Source: JACCTH01 sp035250485 | Lineage (GTDB): Bacteria > Actinomycetota > Acidimicrobiia > Spongiisociales > ZC4RG35 | NCBI GenBank assembly: GCA_035250485.1 | Contig: DATFFB010000069.1 | Location: 1-12,241 of the forward strand | Length of the DNA stretch: 12,241 nt | Direction: 5' to 3' | Part shown: one piece after another, positions 1 through 6,508 of the stretch | Numbering within the stretch: position 1 is the first letter of the stretch | How the letters are laid out: each line of letters starts with the position of its first letter | Position numbers and translations under genes: made by a program | Notes under the pieces: generated by a model | The model's input: the letters and a program-made list of their open reading frames with translations, nothing else | What the model was told of the DNA's origin: nothing | Database searches by the model: none

Positions 1-218
1 CTGTCGGGAAGGAAACACCGCAGGCGCAAGTCCCCGACCCTGGTCTCGATCGTTCGCTCGACTGCGTCCTCGGACAATCGCAGCGGGCCAAAGGCCGACC
101 TTCCCTCCTCGCGTTCACTGCGCGCTTCTGAGGGAGAAATCGTGTCGATGCGTGGATACTCGGATAGCTTGCGTTCCAGGTCACGATTGAATTCGATAGC
201 TTCGACCGATGGGTCCAC
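1..218 (-). CDS. Partial alpha/beta hydrolase (esterase-like), N-terminal 72 residues
   Basis: Reading the minus strand from a GTG at 218 gives 72 open codons that run off the left edge, so the C-terminal catalytic part is missing. The protein begins VDPSVEAIEFNRDL and ends LRLRCFLPD. That layout resembles the start of hormone-sensitive-lipase-type esterases: a short helical cap beginning M/V-D-P, an Arg/Glu-rich helix, a G-P-L segment, then an R-T-I-E strand followed by a V-G-D-L-R-L-R strand leading to the core fold. The oxyanion HGG motif and catalytic Ser, Asp and His would lie outside the window, so the family call rests on N-terminal pattern only. No good Shine-Dalgarno sequence precedes the GTG. 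Its start overlaps the divergent DUF192 gene by 10 bases. It could be another alpha/beta hydrolase type; there is no specific reason to call it PcaD. Confidence 0.6.
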   Translation of the reverse strand, partial: MDPSVEAIEFNRDLERKLSEYPRIDTISPSEARSEREEGRSAFGPLRLSEDAVERTIETRVGDLRLRCFLPD

Positions 219-595
219 GCAGTCGATCTTACGATGAGAACGGTGAGTTTTTCGGGCCGGGCTGGCGGTCGGGGCCGGTAAGGAAAGCGACCAACTTCTG
301 GTCGCGGTGGCGAGGCCTTCGCCCTCATTCCAAAAACCAGGGGCTCTGGCTCACCGGCCGCTCGGTGCACGGGTTCGGCATGAGAGAGGCTCTGTGGGTT
401 TGCGGCCTCGATGAGAACCAGATCGTCGTCGAGGCGAAAGACATGCGGCCCGGCGCCGTAGTGACGATCAGGCGAGCGACCAGCCTGCTCGAGCTGCCCG
501 GTCTTCGCCAGCCGCCACCCCCGGGCACGCCCTTAACGTGGATCGATGCCCGGGACCTTGATCGTTTGCGCGACGCCGATCGGGAACCTCGCTGA
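209..595 (+). CDS. DUF192 family protein
   Basis: This 128-residue protein matches the small DUF192 domain pattern. It has RWRGL near 34-38, a G-L-W-L strand (45-48), the S-V-H-G-F-G-M segment (52-58), which corresponds to the family's conserved H/W-x-x-x-M element, then a hydrophobic strand, D-M-R-P (78-81) and a closing L-L-E-L-P (94-98). DUF192 function is not firmly established. No signal peptide is visible, although many family members are exported. The ATG at 209 is the only usable start: an in-frame TAG lies at 197-199 and no later start precedes the domain. The first 30 residues are not family-like. The 3' end overlaps rsmI by 50 bases in another frame, which suggests translational coupling. 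The domain assignment is fairly good; the start is less certain. Confidence 0.7.
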   Translation: MGPRSRSYDENGEFFGPGWRSGPVRKATNFWSRWRGLRPHSKNQGLWLTGRSVHGFGMREALWVCGLDENQIVVEAKDMRPGAVVTIRRATSLLELPGLRQPPPPGTPLTWIDARDLDRLRDADREPR

Positions 596-1388
596 CGCCT
601 CGCCCCGTTTGGCCGAGACACTGGCCACGAGCGACATGATCTATTGCGAGGACACCCGTCGCAGCCGAATTCTGCTCGAATCTCTCGGAATCAAGAAGCG
701 ACTCCACTCGTATTTCGTCGGCAACGAGGGGGAACGGCAAAACCAGCTCGCTGCCGACCTCGAGGCTGATCTGACTGTCGCCTTGCTCACCGATGCCGGC
801 CTCCCCGCCATCTCAGATCCGGGCTGGTCGGCCGTAAACGCGGCCCGGCGCGTGGGGGCGCGGGTGACAGTCGTGCCGGGTCCGAGCGCGCTGACAGCGA
901 GCCTGGCGGTCAGCGGCTTTCCAAGCGAACGGGTGGTCTTCGAAGGGTTCCTCCCCCGTCGGGGACGGGAGCGTCGGGAGCGGCTCGACGAAATCGCCCA
1001 GGAAACGAGGACCATCGTTCTCTTTGTTGGCGCCTCTCATCTTCTCAGCGACCTTGACGCACTAGCGGAGATCACCCCCGATCGGCCCCTTTGCGTTGCC
1101 CGAGAATTGACCAAGAAGTTCGAGGAGATCCTCTGGCTGACCTGCGCCGAAGCGCTTGCTCTCTTTGCCGAGCGTGAGGCAAAAGGAGAATTCACCCTCG
1201 TCCTTTCGGCGGTGGCACCAAGGACACCGGACATCGAAAGCGGGATCGAAGGGGTCCTTGACGCAATGGCCCGGGGTCAATCCATGGCCACCGCGGTGCG
1301 CTTGGTCGCTGCCGACTTCGGCCTCCCTCGCCGCCAACTCTACGAAATGGTGCTGGCTAGAACTCGGGATACCACGACCGGGCGATAG
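546..1388 (+). CDS. rsmI: 16S rRNA (cytidine1402-2'-O)-methyltransferase RsmI
   Basis: RsmI uses S-adenosylmethionine to methylate the 2'-O of C1402 in the decoding centre of 16S rRNA. The 280-residue length is typical. The tetrapyrrole-methylase (SAM-dependent) fold shows as TLIVCATPIGNLAD (4-17), the C-E-D-T-R-R motif near residue 35, the loop L-T-D-A-G-L-P-A-I-S-D-P-G near 81-93, and VVPGPSALTASLAVSGF with F-E-G-F-L-P-R-R following it. The C-terminal helical tail (LPRRQLYEMV) is also family-like. The ATG at 546 places T-P-I-G-N-L at the normal distance from the N-terminus, so the start is sound even though no clear ribosome site precedes it. It overlaps the upstream DUF192 gene by 50 bases and the convergent lipoprotein gene by 32 bases. 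The metG or tatD genes sometimes found near rsmI are not here. Confidence 0.97.
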   Translation: MPGTLIVCATPIGNLADASPRLAETLATSDMIYCEDTRRSRILLESLGIKKRLHSYFVGNEGERQNQLAADLEADLTVALLTDAGLPAISDPGWSAVNAARRVGARVTVVPGPSALTASLAVSGFPSERVVFEGFLPRRGRERRERLDEIAQETRTIVLFVGASHLLSDLDALAEITPDRPLCVARELTKKFEEILWLTCAEALALFAEREAKGEFTLVLSAVAPRTPDIESGIEGVLDAMARGQSMATAVRLVAADFGLPRRQLYEMVLARTRDTTTGR

Positions 1389-2685
1389 CCCCCACGGCGG
1401 GGTCACCGGCGGCGATCAACAGAACGCGCTCGCCGATATTGCCGACGAAGGCATATGCATCACCTTCGTAGATTGTGCCACCGCCGGGACCTTCGTCGGA
1501 TATCGGGTCGGCGATCCCGGTGATGATCTGGAAGTAGTCGCGCAACGCGTCTCGCATCTCGGGGCCGTCTCCGGGAGTGTCCCCGACGTACTCGAGAACC
1601 AAGACGACATCGGCGCCGTTGAAATAGACGTCGTAGCCGTCGCCGCCCCAACCCTCGGCCGCCCCTTCGGCGCCCCCGAGAATCTGATCGAACATCAAAC
1701 GGAATCCAAGCTCCCCCCAGGTCGACCCATAAGACCGCTCGTAGCCTTCCAGCTCCCGGTCCGGGACGTCGACCTCGGCAGGGGCATCGGTTCCGAAGTC
1801 GGACGGAGTCAGGACCTGCTCCGTCGAAACCGGCGGACTGGCATAGAGCCCGTCGACCGCGTCGAATCCCCCTTCGATCCAGATGCTCTGGATGAATGAG
1901 ACCCCGGCGTCATAAGGAAAGATCAGGCTGTCCTGGATGAACTTGGGCACGGAATCGAACACAGTGGTGTCGATGTTGAACGCTTCCTCGAGGAATTCCT
2001 GCTGCTCGGCAGGCGATAGCTGCTGCGCGAACAAGGTTTCGACCAGTGAGGCATCTCCCTCGATCACCGCCTGCAAGGCTGAGCCCCGATCGAAAAGGTC
2101 AGACTCGAAGAGGCGGTCAAATTCGGTATTGAACTCGTGGTGCTGATCGGTCAAAGCGTGTGTGAGCTCATGGACCAGAGTCGCCTCCTCGAGCGGGGTG
2201 AATTCGTCGTTGCGAGCAGTAACGACTAGTTCCTTCGTATCTCCCTCGTAGTAGCCGGCGACCTGTTCGCCGTAGAGCATGGTGAGGTTGTTGAGGAGGT
2301 CGTAGTCGGGTGGCACGAGCCCCAGCAGCCGGTAGAGCGCCTCGTCGGTCTCGACGTCCTCGTACTCCTCGGCCACTTGCTCGACCACTCGCTGCGTCAA
2401 TTCCTCGGTGCTGATGACATCAATGGCCGGGGCCTCGAGGAAGGTGAGCTCGCGTAGCTCCTCGGTACGCGGTATCAGGAGAGCGATCTCCGCTCGCAAG
2501 CTTTCGGGAAGCGCCTCGGTCCCGGCAGGAAGGGTCGGCGCCACGGTCGAGGCAGAACCCTGGGTGGTGCTGGCTGAAGGGGGCTGGGTACCCGCAGGCG
2601 ACGTCGTGGTTGGCGCTGAGGTATCGGGTGCACAAGCCACCAGGGTCACCAGGAACGCGCCGATCAGAACCTGGCGGGATTTCAC
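1357..2685 (-). CDS. Secreted lipoprotein with HELTH metallopeptidase motif
   Basis: This 442-residue protein starts at a GTG (2685). Its N-terminus is a lipoprotein signal: K2, R4, a hydrophobic core at 6-17 and the lipobox L-V-A-C with C18 as the predicted lipidated residue. A Thr/Ser/Pro-rich linker follows (about 19-60), so the mature protein should be tethered outside the cytoplasmic membrane. The domain contains VHELTHALTDQHH (171-183) with H172-E173-x-x-H176, the zinc-binding and catalytic pattern of HExxH metallopeptidases. It also has A-V-I-E-G-D-A-S (206-213), where E209 is a plausible third zinc ligand in gluzincin style. Substrate and exact family are not recognised. It faces the MetE-like gene across an 83-base divergent spacer, and its last 32 bases overlap rsmI. 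No strong Shine-Dalgarno sequence precedes the GTG. Confidence 0.8.
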   Translation of the reverse strand: MKSRQVLIGAFLVTLVACAPDTSAPTTTSPAGTQPPSASTTQGSASTVAPTLPAGTEALPESLRAEIALLIPRTEELRELTFLEAPAIDVISTEELTQRVVEQVAEEYEDVETDEALYRLLGLVPPDYDLLNNLTMLYGEQVAGYYEGDTKELVVTARNDEFTPLEEATLVHELTHALTDQHHEFNTEFDRLFESDLFDRGSALQAVIEGDASLVETLFAQQLSPAEQQEFLEEAFNIDTTVFDSVPKFIQDSLIFPYDAGVSFIQSIWIEGGFDAVDGLYASPPVSTEQVLTPSDFGTDAPAEVDVPDRELEGYERSYGSTWGELGFRLMFDQILGGAEGAAEGWGGDGYDVYFNGADVVLVLEYVGDTPGDGPEMRDALRDYFQIITGIADPISDEGPGGGTIYEGDAYAFVGNIGERVLLIAAGDPAVGAIARSWYPEF

Positions 2686-2756
2686 GCCCGCAGGCTACCG
2701 AGCGGCGATCGGTATCCGGCATACGACCCGGGGATACACTCGGGATCAGGTCGATT

Positions 2757-2760
2757 GGAG
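2757..2760 (+). promoter_or_regulatory. Shine-Dalgarno site for the MetE-like gene
   Basis: GGAG lies 8 bases before the ATG at 2769. It supports that start over the longer open frame, which extends back to 2610 into the divergent lipoprotein gene. Confidence 0.6.
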
Positions 2761-2768
2761 TCTTAGCC

Positions 2769-3881
2769 ATGAACCAGACACCACCGTTTCGCGCCGATCA
2801 CGTGGGCAGCTTTCTTCGTCCCCAATCGGTGCTCACGGCCCGAGAAGCGCACGCCGAAGGCAAGCTTGGCGCCGACGAGTTACGGTCGGTCGAAGACGAA
2901 GCCATCAAGGAGCTGGTAGGACAGGAAGAAGCCGTTGGTCTCCAAGGCATCACCGACGGCGAGTTCCGACGAACCTTTTTCCATATCGACTTTCTCGAGA
3001 AGCTCGACGGCGTTAACACCACCTACGGCGAATTCTTCGCCAAGTTCCAACGGGATGACGGCTCCGAGGTTGGGTTTCGACCCCCTACCTTGCGCGTCGA
3101 CGCTCCCATTCGTCATTCGCGTTCCATCCAGGGTGCGGACTTCGATTTCTTGGCCAAGCAGACGTCTCGCACTCCGAAGGTGAGCATTCCGGCTCCCTCG
3201 ATGCTTCATTTCCGCGGCGGGCGTCAGGGCATCTCCACCGAGGCATACCCCGACTTGGACGACTTCTTCGACGACCTCACCGCCGCCTATCGCGAGGAGG
3301 TCGCTGACCTGGCTTCCCGCGGCTGCACGTACCTGCAGCTTGACGACACCAATCTCGCCTATTTATGCGACCCGGAGATCCGGGAGCGAACCGCCGCCCG
3401 GGGTGACGATCCCGACGAGCTCACCCGGCTTTACTGCCGGCTCGTCAATGACGCCATCCGGGACCGCCCCGGGGGAATGACTGTGGGGATTCACCTGTGC
3501 CGCGGTAATTTCCAGAGTGCCTGGGTGGCCCAAGGCGGATATGAGCCGGTGGCCGAGATCATGTTCCGTGATATGAAGGTCGACGCTTTCTTTCTCGAGT
3601 ATGACGACGAGCGCTCAGGCGATTTTTCCCCGCTGCGATTCATGCCGAAGGACAAGTCCGTCGTTCTGGGTCTCATGAGCTCCAAGCATCCGGAGGTAGA
3701 AGATGCGGATTTGGTCAAGAGCCGAATCGAGGAGGCAGCTCGATTCGTCGATCTCGACCAATGCGCGCTCAGCCACCAATGTGGCTTCTCTTCGACCGTG
3801 CATGGCAACACGCTCACGATCGATGAGCAATGGCCCAAGCTGGAGCGAATGGTCTCGATCGCCAGCCAGGTCTGGGGCTGA
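2769..3881 (+). CDS. Short cobalamin-independent methionine synthase-like methyltransferase (MetE C-terminal family, YxjG/YxjH type)
   Basis: This 370-residue protein has only the catalytic zinc barrel of MetE; full-length MetE is about 750 residues. It starts FRADHVGSFLRP (7-18), then Q-G-I-T-D-G-E-F-R-R (59-68), both hallmarks of the short YxjG/YxjH-like proteins. The four zinc ligands expected from MetE are present: H242 and C244 in G-I-H-L-C-R-G-N, E277 in F-F-L-E-Y-D-D, and C338 in S-H-Q-C-G-F-S-S. Such proteins probably transfer a methyl group to homocysteine or a related thiol. Because the N-terminal folate-binding half of MetE is missing, the methyl donor may not be methyl-tetrahydrofolate. 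The gene stands alone on the plus strand and ends 9 bases before the convergent pcaB stop. Family call is firm; donor and physiological role are open. Confidence 0.87.
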   Translation: MNQTPPFRADHVGSFLRPQSVLTAREAHAEGKLGADELRSVEDEAIKELVGQEEAVGLQGITDGEFRRTFFHIDFLEKLDGVNTTYGEFFAKFQRDDGSEVGFRPPTLRVDAPIRHSRSIQGADFDFLAKQTSRTPKVSIPAPSMLHFRGGRQGISTEAYPDLDDFFDDLTAAYREEVADLASRGCTYLQLDDTNLAYLCDPEIRERTAARGDDPDELTRLYCRLVNDAIRDRPGGMTVGIHLCRGNFQSAWVAQGGYEPVAEIMFRDMKVDAFFLEYDDERSGDFSPLRFMPKDKSVVLGLMSSKHPEVEDADLVKSRIEEAARFVDLDQCALSHQCGFSSTVHGNTLTIDEQWPKLERMVSIASQVWG

Positions 3882-3884
3882 TAC

Positions 3885-3904
3885 ACGGCCTTAATTGTGG
3901 CCGG
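3885..3904. terminator. Weak hairpin between convergent 3' ends (possible shared terminator)
   Basis: CGGCC (3886-3890) and GGCCG (3899-3903) can pair around an 8-base AT-rich loop containing the pcaB stop. It sits where the MetE-like gene and the pca operon meet tail-to-tail. There is no U-tract on either side, so termination is only a suggestion. Confidence 0.25.
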
Positions 3905-4916
3905 TACCCACCTCGAGCTCGGCGAGGCTCGACTTGACTCCATCGACCGCCGCCGCCGCCGCCTGAAAAACCAGGGGAACTGCCCACCATTCCGCCTGCC
4001 AGCCGCCGACGCCCCTCTCCAGCTCCTGTCCACCCGCGGTCGAGAGCACCGAGGCCGCGGCACCGCAAGCGCGGGCGGCGGCCACCGACCTGATGGCGTC
4101 GATGGGATTGCGTTTGTGGGCCATCGACGACGACTCCCCGGCTCGCATCGAGACTTCGCCAAACCCGGATAGCAGCGCCAGATCGAAGGCGATCTTTCCT
4201 GCCGCCAACGCGATCTCGACCGCGCCGCCCACCGGCTTCCTGACGTAGGAACGATCGGTATGCCAGGACCGGGCCGGGGCGGTAAGCCCGAGGTGGGCGG
4301 CGAGGCGCTCTGAAAGCTCCGAGGGCCCCGGACCTTCCGCATCTCCGATGGGACCGCCCAACTGCACTGGGAGCGACTCACCCACCTGTCTCAGCTCCCC
4401 GGCAGCCCGGACGAGAGGGTCGAGCCAGGCTAAAGCTCGATTTCCGAACGTCGACGGCAGCGCCACCTGGAGCAGGGTCCGCGCCTTGTAGGCGATCGTC
4501 TCGTTTCGCTTCGCCAAATCTGCCAGCTGCTCGCCTACCTCTTCCGATTCCGACCTGAGCAGTGACACGGCATCCCGAATCTGGAGCATCAAGGCGGTAT
4601 CGATGGCGTCTTGACTGGTGGATCCCTGATGAAGGGCCTCGCCGGCCTCCGCCGAGAGCCTCGACCGGAGGGATTCGAGCAGATCCAGCAAAGGTGACCC
4701 GCGCTCCCAGGTGGAGGCGACGACTGCGGATGGATCCGCGTCGAATTCCTGACAGGCGGTAACTATTTCCTCGGCTACATCAGAAGAGATGAGCCCGAGG
4801 TCGGCGCGAGCCCTGGCCAGGCCCACCTCGAAAGAGAGCAGGCCGGCGACCCTTCGTTCCGCCGTGAAGATCTCTGCCATGGCGGGCGTGGAGAAACCGG
4901 GATCGGGAAACGTCAT
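3891..4916 (-). CDS. pcaB: 3-carboxy-cis,cis-muconate cycloisomerase PcaB
   Basis: PcaB lactonises 3-carboxy-cis,cis-muconate to gamma-carboxymuconolactone in the protocatechuate branch of the beta-ketoadipate pathway. The 341-residue protein belongs to the fumarase/aspartase superfamily. H-Q-G-S-T-S-Q-D-A-I-D-T (96-107) is the conserved central region. The mobile signature loop is G-E-S-S-S-M-A-H-K-R-N-P (260-271), with the serine pair S262/S263 and the K-x-N element. L-P-V-Q-L-G-G-P-I-G (182-191) is another PcaB-like segment. The protein is of the short type (about 350 residues) rather than the roughly 450-residue pseudomonad form; it stops soon after the signature domain. It is the last gene of the operon, starting 3 bases after the pcaG stop, with only a weak ribosome site. 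Superfamily membership is certain; context makes PcaB far more likely than adenylosuccinate lyase. Confidence 0.94.
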   Translation of the reverse strand: MTFPDPGFSTPAMAEIFTAERRVAGLLSFEVGLARARADLGLISSDVAEEIVTACQEFDADPSAVVASTWERGSPLLDLLESLRSRLSAEAGEALHQGSTSQDAIDTALMLQIRDAVSLLRSESEEVGEQLADLAKRNETIAYKARTLLQVALPSTFGNRALAWLDPLVRAAGELRQVGESLPVQLGGPIGDAEGPGPSELSERLAAHLGLTAPARSWHTDRSYVRKPVGGAVEIALAAGKIAFDLALLSGFGEVSMRAGESSSMAHKRNPIDAIRSVAAARACGAAASVLSTAGGQELERGVGGWQAEWWAVPLVFQAAAAAVDGVKSSLAELEVGTGHN

Positions 4917-4919
4917 CGC

Positions 4920-5471
4920 TCAGAAATCGAAGAAGACGGTCTCTTTGGCGCCTTGCAGGCGGACGTCGAATTGGTACACCTTCCGATCCTCGACCCGCGC
5001 CACTGACGCCAAAAGGGTTGGACGCCTTTCTGCGGGAACCATGCGGAGAATCAGGTCGGCATCGTTGGCCTCCATCTCGTCAGAGAAATAGAGGCGGGTG
5101 AAGACCGGTCGCAGCATGCCTCGGGCCTGAACGATCACCGACAAGTGCGGCGCCTGCAGCTCCCCTTCCGGATCAGGAACCCTCCCCGGCTTGATCGTCT
5201 CGAACCAATAGGTGCCCGTGGTGGGATCGGACTCCGCCCGGCCGAATCCGGTGAACTTCGCGGTGCCGGCGTCGGTGGCGTATTCACCCGCAGCATCCGC
5301 CTGCCAGATCTCCACTAGCGCGTCCTCGACGAATGCCCCATCGCCGTCGAACACTCGCCCCTCGATGCGGATCGGCTCGCCCTCGACGGTCGGTCCAATG
5401 AGGACGTTGTTGTTGCTCAGCTTCATCGTGAAGTAGGGCCCCACCGTCTGTGATGGAGTCGGTCCGATCAT
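4920..5471 (-). CDS. pcaG: Protocatechuate 3,4-dioxygenase alpha subunit PcaG
   Basis: PcaG is the non-catalytic partner that pairs with PcaH in the intradiol ring-cleaving dioxygenase. The 183-residue protein opens with T-P-S-Q-T-V-G-P-Y-F (5-14), a hallmark of alpha subunits, and has the beta-sandwich strand A-L-V-E-I-W-Q-A-D (51-59) shared with PcaH. The iron ligands of the beta subunit are not kept: the second Tyr position is P-G-R-V (95-98) and the H-x-H is reduced to P-H-L-S (108-111), as expected for an alpha chain. R-P-V-F-T-R-L-Y-F-S-D-E (121-132) is also typical. Its ATG overlaps the pcaH stop by four bases (ATGA), so the two subunits should be translated in a coupled way. Length is a little under the usual 200 or so. 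Confidence 0.94.
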   Translation of the reverse strand: MIGPTPSQTVGPYFTMKLSNNNVLIGPTVEGEPIRIEGRVFDGDGAFVEDALVEIWQADAAGEYATDAGTAKFTGFGRAESDPTTGTYWFETIKPGRVPDPEGELQAPHLSVIVQARGMLRPVFTRLYFSDEMEANDADLILRMVPAERRPTLLASVARVEDRKVYQFDVRLQGAKETVFFDF

Positions 5472-6133
5472 CCCTCAAGCACGATGTCCCAGCGCCATCC
5501 GAGCGCCCAATTGGGAACGGTCACCTCGTGGTCATAGCGAGCCACCATCCGGCGGCGGGAGTGCTCGGGGGCCGCATTGAAGATCGGGTCCAGAGCTAGC
5601 AATGGATCGCCTTCGAAATACATCTGAGTTGCCAGGCGAGAACGGATGCGGGGTCCGAGGAGTGATAGATGGATGTGCGACGGCCGCCAGGCATTGGGGT
5701 GGTTCCCCCATGGATAGGGACCAGGCTTGATCGTGGTGAAGCGGTACGTGCCCTCAGCGTCGGAGAGACACTGACCCGCACCGAGAAAATTGGGATCAAG
5801 AGGGGCCGGGAATTCGGTTTCCCGCCAATGCGTGTAGCGACCACTGGCATTGGCTTGCCAGATCTCAATCAGGGTCTGAGGGAGCGGGTCACCATCGGTG
5901 TCCAGAACCTTCCCCGTCACAATGATGCGCTCGCCAATGGCGGCTGCCCCCGTACCTGCATTGGTAGTGAGATCCGCGTCTTCGCTGGAGAGCTCAGAGA
6001 CGATAGGTCCAGGCCCGGTCTCTTCGGACAGCGTGCGGATGATCTCGATCATCTTCATCTCCGGCGAGCGCTTGACCGTCGACCGGTACTCGGGATAACG
6101 AAACGGCGGATGATCATCTAGTTCGGTCGTCAT
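5468..6133 (-). CDS. pcaH: Protocatechuate 3,4-dioxygenase beta subunit PcaH
   Basis: PcaH carries the non-haem Fe(III) centre that cleaves protocatechuate between its two hydroxyls, giving 3-carboxy-cis,cis-muconate. In this 221-residue protein all four iron ligands are visible: Y100 (A-S-G-R-Y-T-H-W), Y140 (K-P-G-P-Y-P-W), H153 and H155 (R-P-S-H-I-H-L-S). R150, three residues before the first His, matches the conserved active-site arginine of the Pseudomonas enzyme. The N-terminal Y-P-E-Y-R-S-T-V-K-R-S-P and the segment N-A-G-T-G-A-A-A-I-G-E-R-I are beta-subunit features. Upstream, the pcaC stop overlaps the pcaH ATG by four bases, and GAGGAG just before the ATG can serve as a ribosome site. 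The R-P-S-H-I-H context separates it from catechol and hydroxyquinol dioxygenases. Confidence 0.96.
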   Translation of the reverse strand: MTTELDDHPPFRYPEYRSTVKRSPEMKMIEIIRTLSEETGPGPIVSELSSEDADLTTNAGTGAAAIGERIIVTGKVLDTDGDPLPQTLIEIWQANASGRYTHWRETEFPAPLDPNFLGAGQCLSDAEGTYRFTTIKPGPYPWGNHPNAWRPSHIHLSLLGPRIRSRLATQMYFEGDPLLALDPIFNAAPEHSRRRMVARYDHEVTVPNWALGWRWDIVLEG

Positions 6134-6495
6134 GTCTCCTCATAGATGTTTTTCGCTACCCGGAATGCGTGGTTGGCGGCGGGCACTCCGGCATAAACGG
6201 CCACGTGCATGAGGGCTTCAGCCACCTCCGCGGGAGTGGCACCCGTGTGCGCGGCCGCCCGCAGATGGACTTCGAGCTCGTTGTGACCCATGGCGGCCAG
6301 GATGGCGATAGTGATCAGGCTCTTCACCTTCCGCTCCAAGCCGGGGCGAGCCCAGACGCCTGCCCAGGCGGTCTCGGTGATCCACTTCTGGAAGTCGGAG
6401 TCGAAATCGGTGGTATTGGCCACCGCCTGATCGACATAGTCCGCACCGAGGACCTGGCGCCTCGTCTGCATCCCCTGTTCAAATCGAGAGTCCAC
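6130..6495 (-). CDS. pcaC: 4-carboxymuconolactone decarboxylase PcaC
   Basis: PcaC decarboxylates gamma-carboxymuconolactone to beta-ketoadipate enol-lactone. This 121-residue protein has the normal stand-alone length and the AhpD-like helical fold. The N-terminal R-R-Q-V-L-G-A-D-Y-V-D (12-22) matches PcaC proteins. The core contains E-R-K-V-K-S-L-I-T-I-A near residue 54, G-H-N-E-L-E-V-H-L-R-A-A near 70, and the A-L-M-H-V-A-V-Y-A-G-V-P-A-A-N-H-A-F segment near 94. It lacks the CxxC of peroxidase-type AhpD proteins. The GTG at 6495 gives the expected N-terminus. The gene lies 13 bases after the pobA stop and overlaps pcaH by four bases. Several actinobacteria fuse PcaC to PcaD as PcaL; here it is unfused, and no PcaD is seen. 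Confidence 0.94.
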   Translation of the reverse strand: MDSRFEQGMQTRRQVLGADYVDQAVANTTDFDSDFQKWITETAWAGVWARPGLERKVKSLITIAILAAMGHNELEVHLRAAAHTGATPAEVAEALMHVAVYAGVPAANHAFRVAKNIYEET

Positions 6496-6508
6496 AGAGG
6501 CAACTTAG

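Noticed and set aside
1..218. The truncated hydrolase as the missing PcaD
   Set aside because: Its N-terminus looks like the cap of a hormone-sensitive-lipase-type esterase rather than the short PcaD start, and it is distant from the pca operon.
1156..1899. 247-codon open frame on the plus strand
   Set aside because: It straddles the end of rsmI and is antisense to the lipoprotein. It has no domain, and both real genes account for the sequence.
2712..2724. GTAT-N5-ATAC dyad in the lipoprotein/MetE-like divergent spacer
   Set aside because: Four-base arms are too short to separate from chance without comparative data.
2735..2740. TACACT as a -10 box for the MetE-like gene
   Set aside because: It matches TATAAT at four of six positions, but no -35 element lies at a suitable distance, so a promoter cannot be called.
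3491..4381. 296-codon open frame on the minus strand
   Set aside because: It runs antisense to the MetE-like gene and out of frame inside pcaB, both well-supported genes. Its product is Arg/Ser/Pro-rich and low in complexity, typical of a GC-rich shadow frame.
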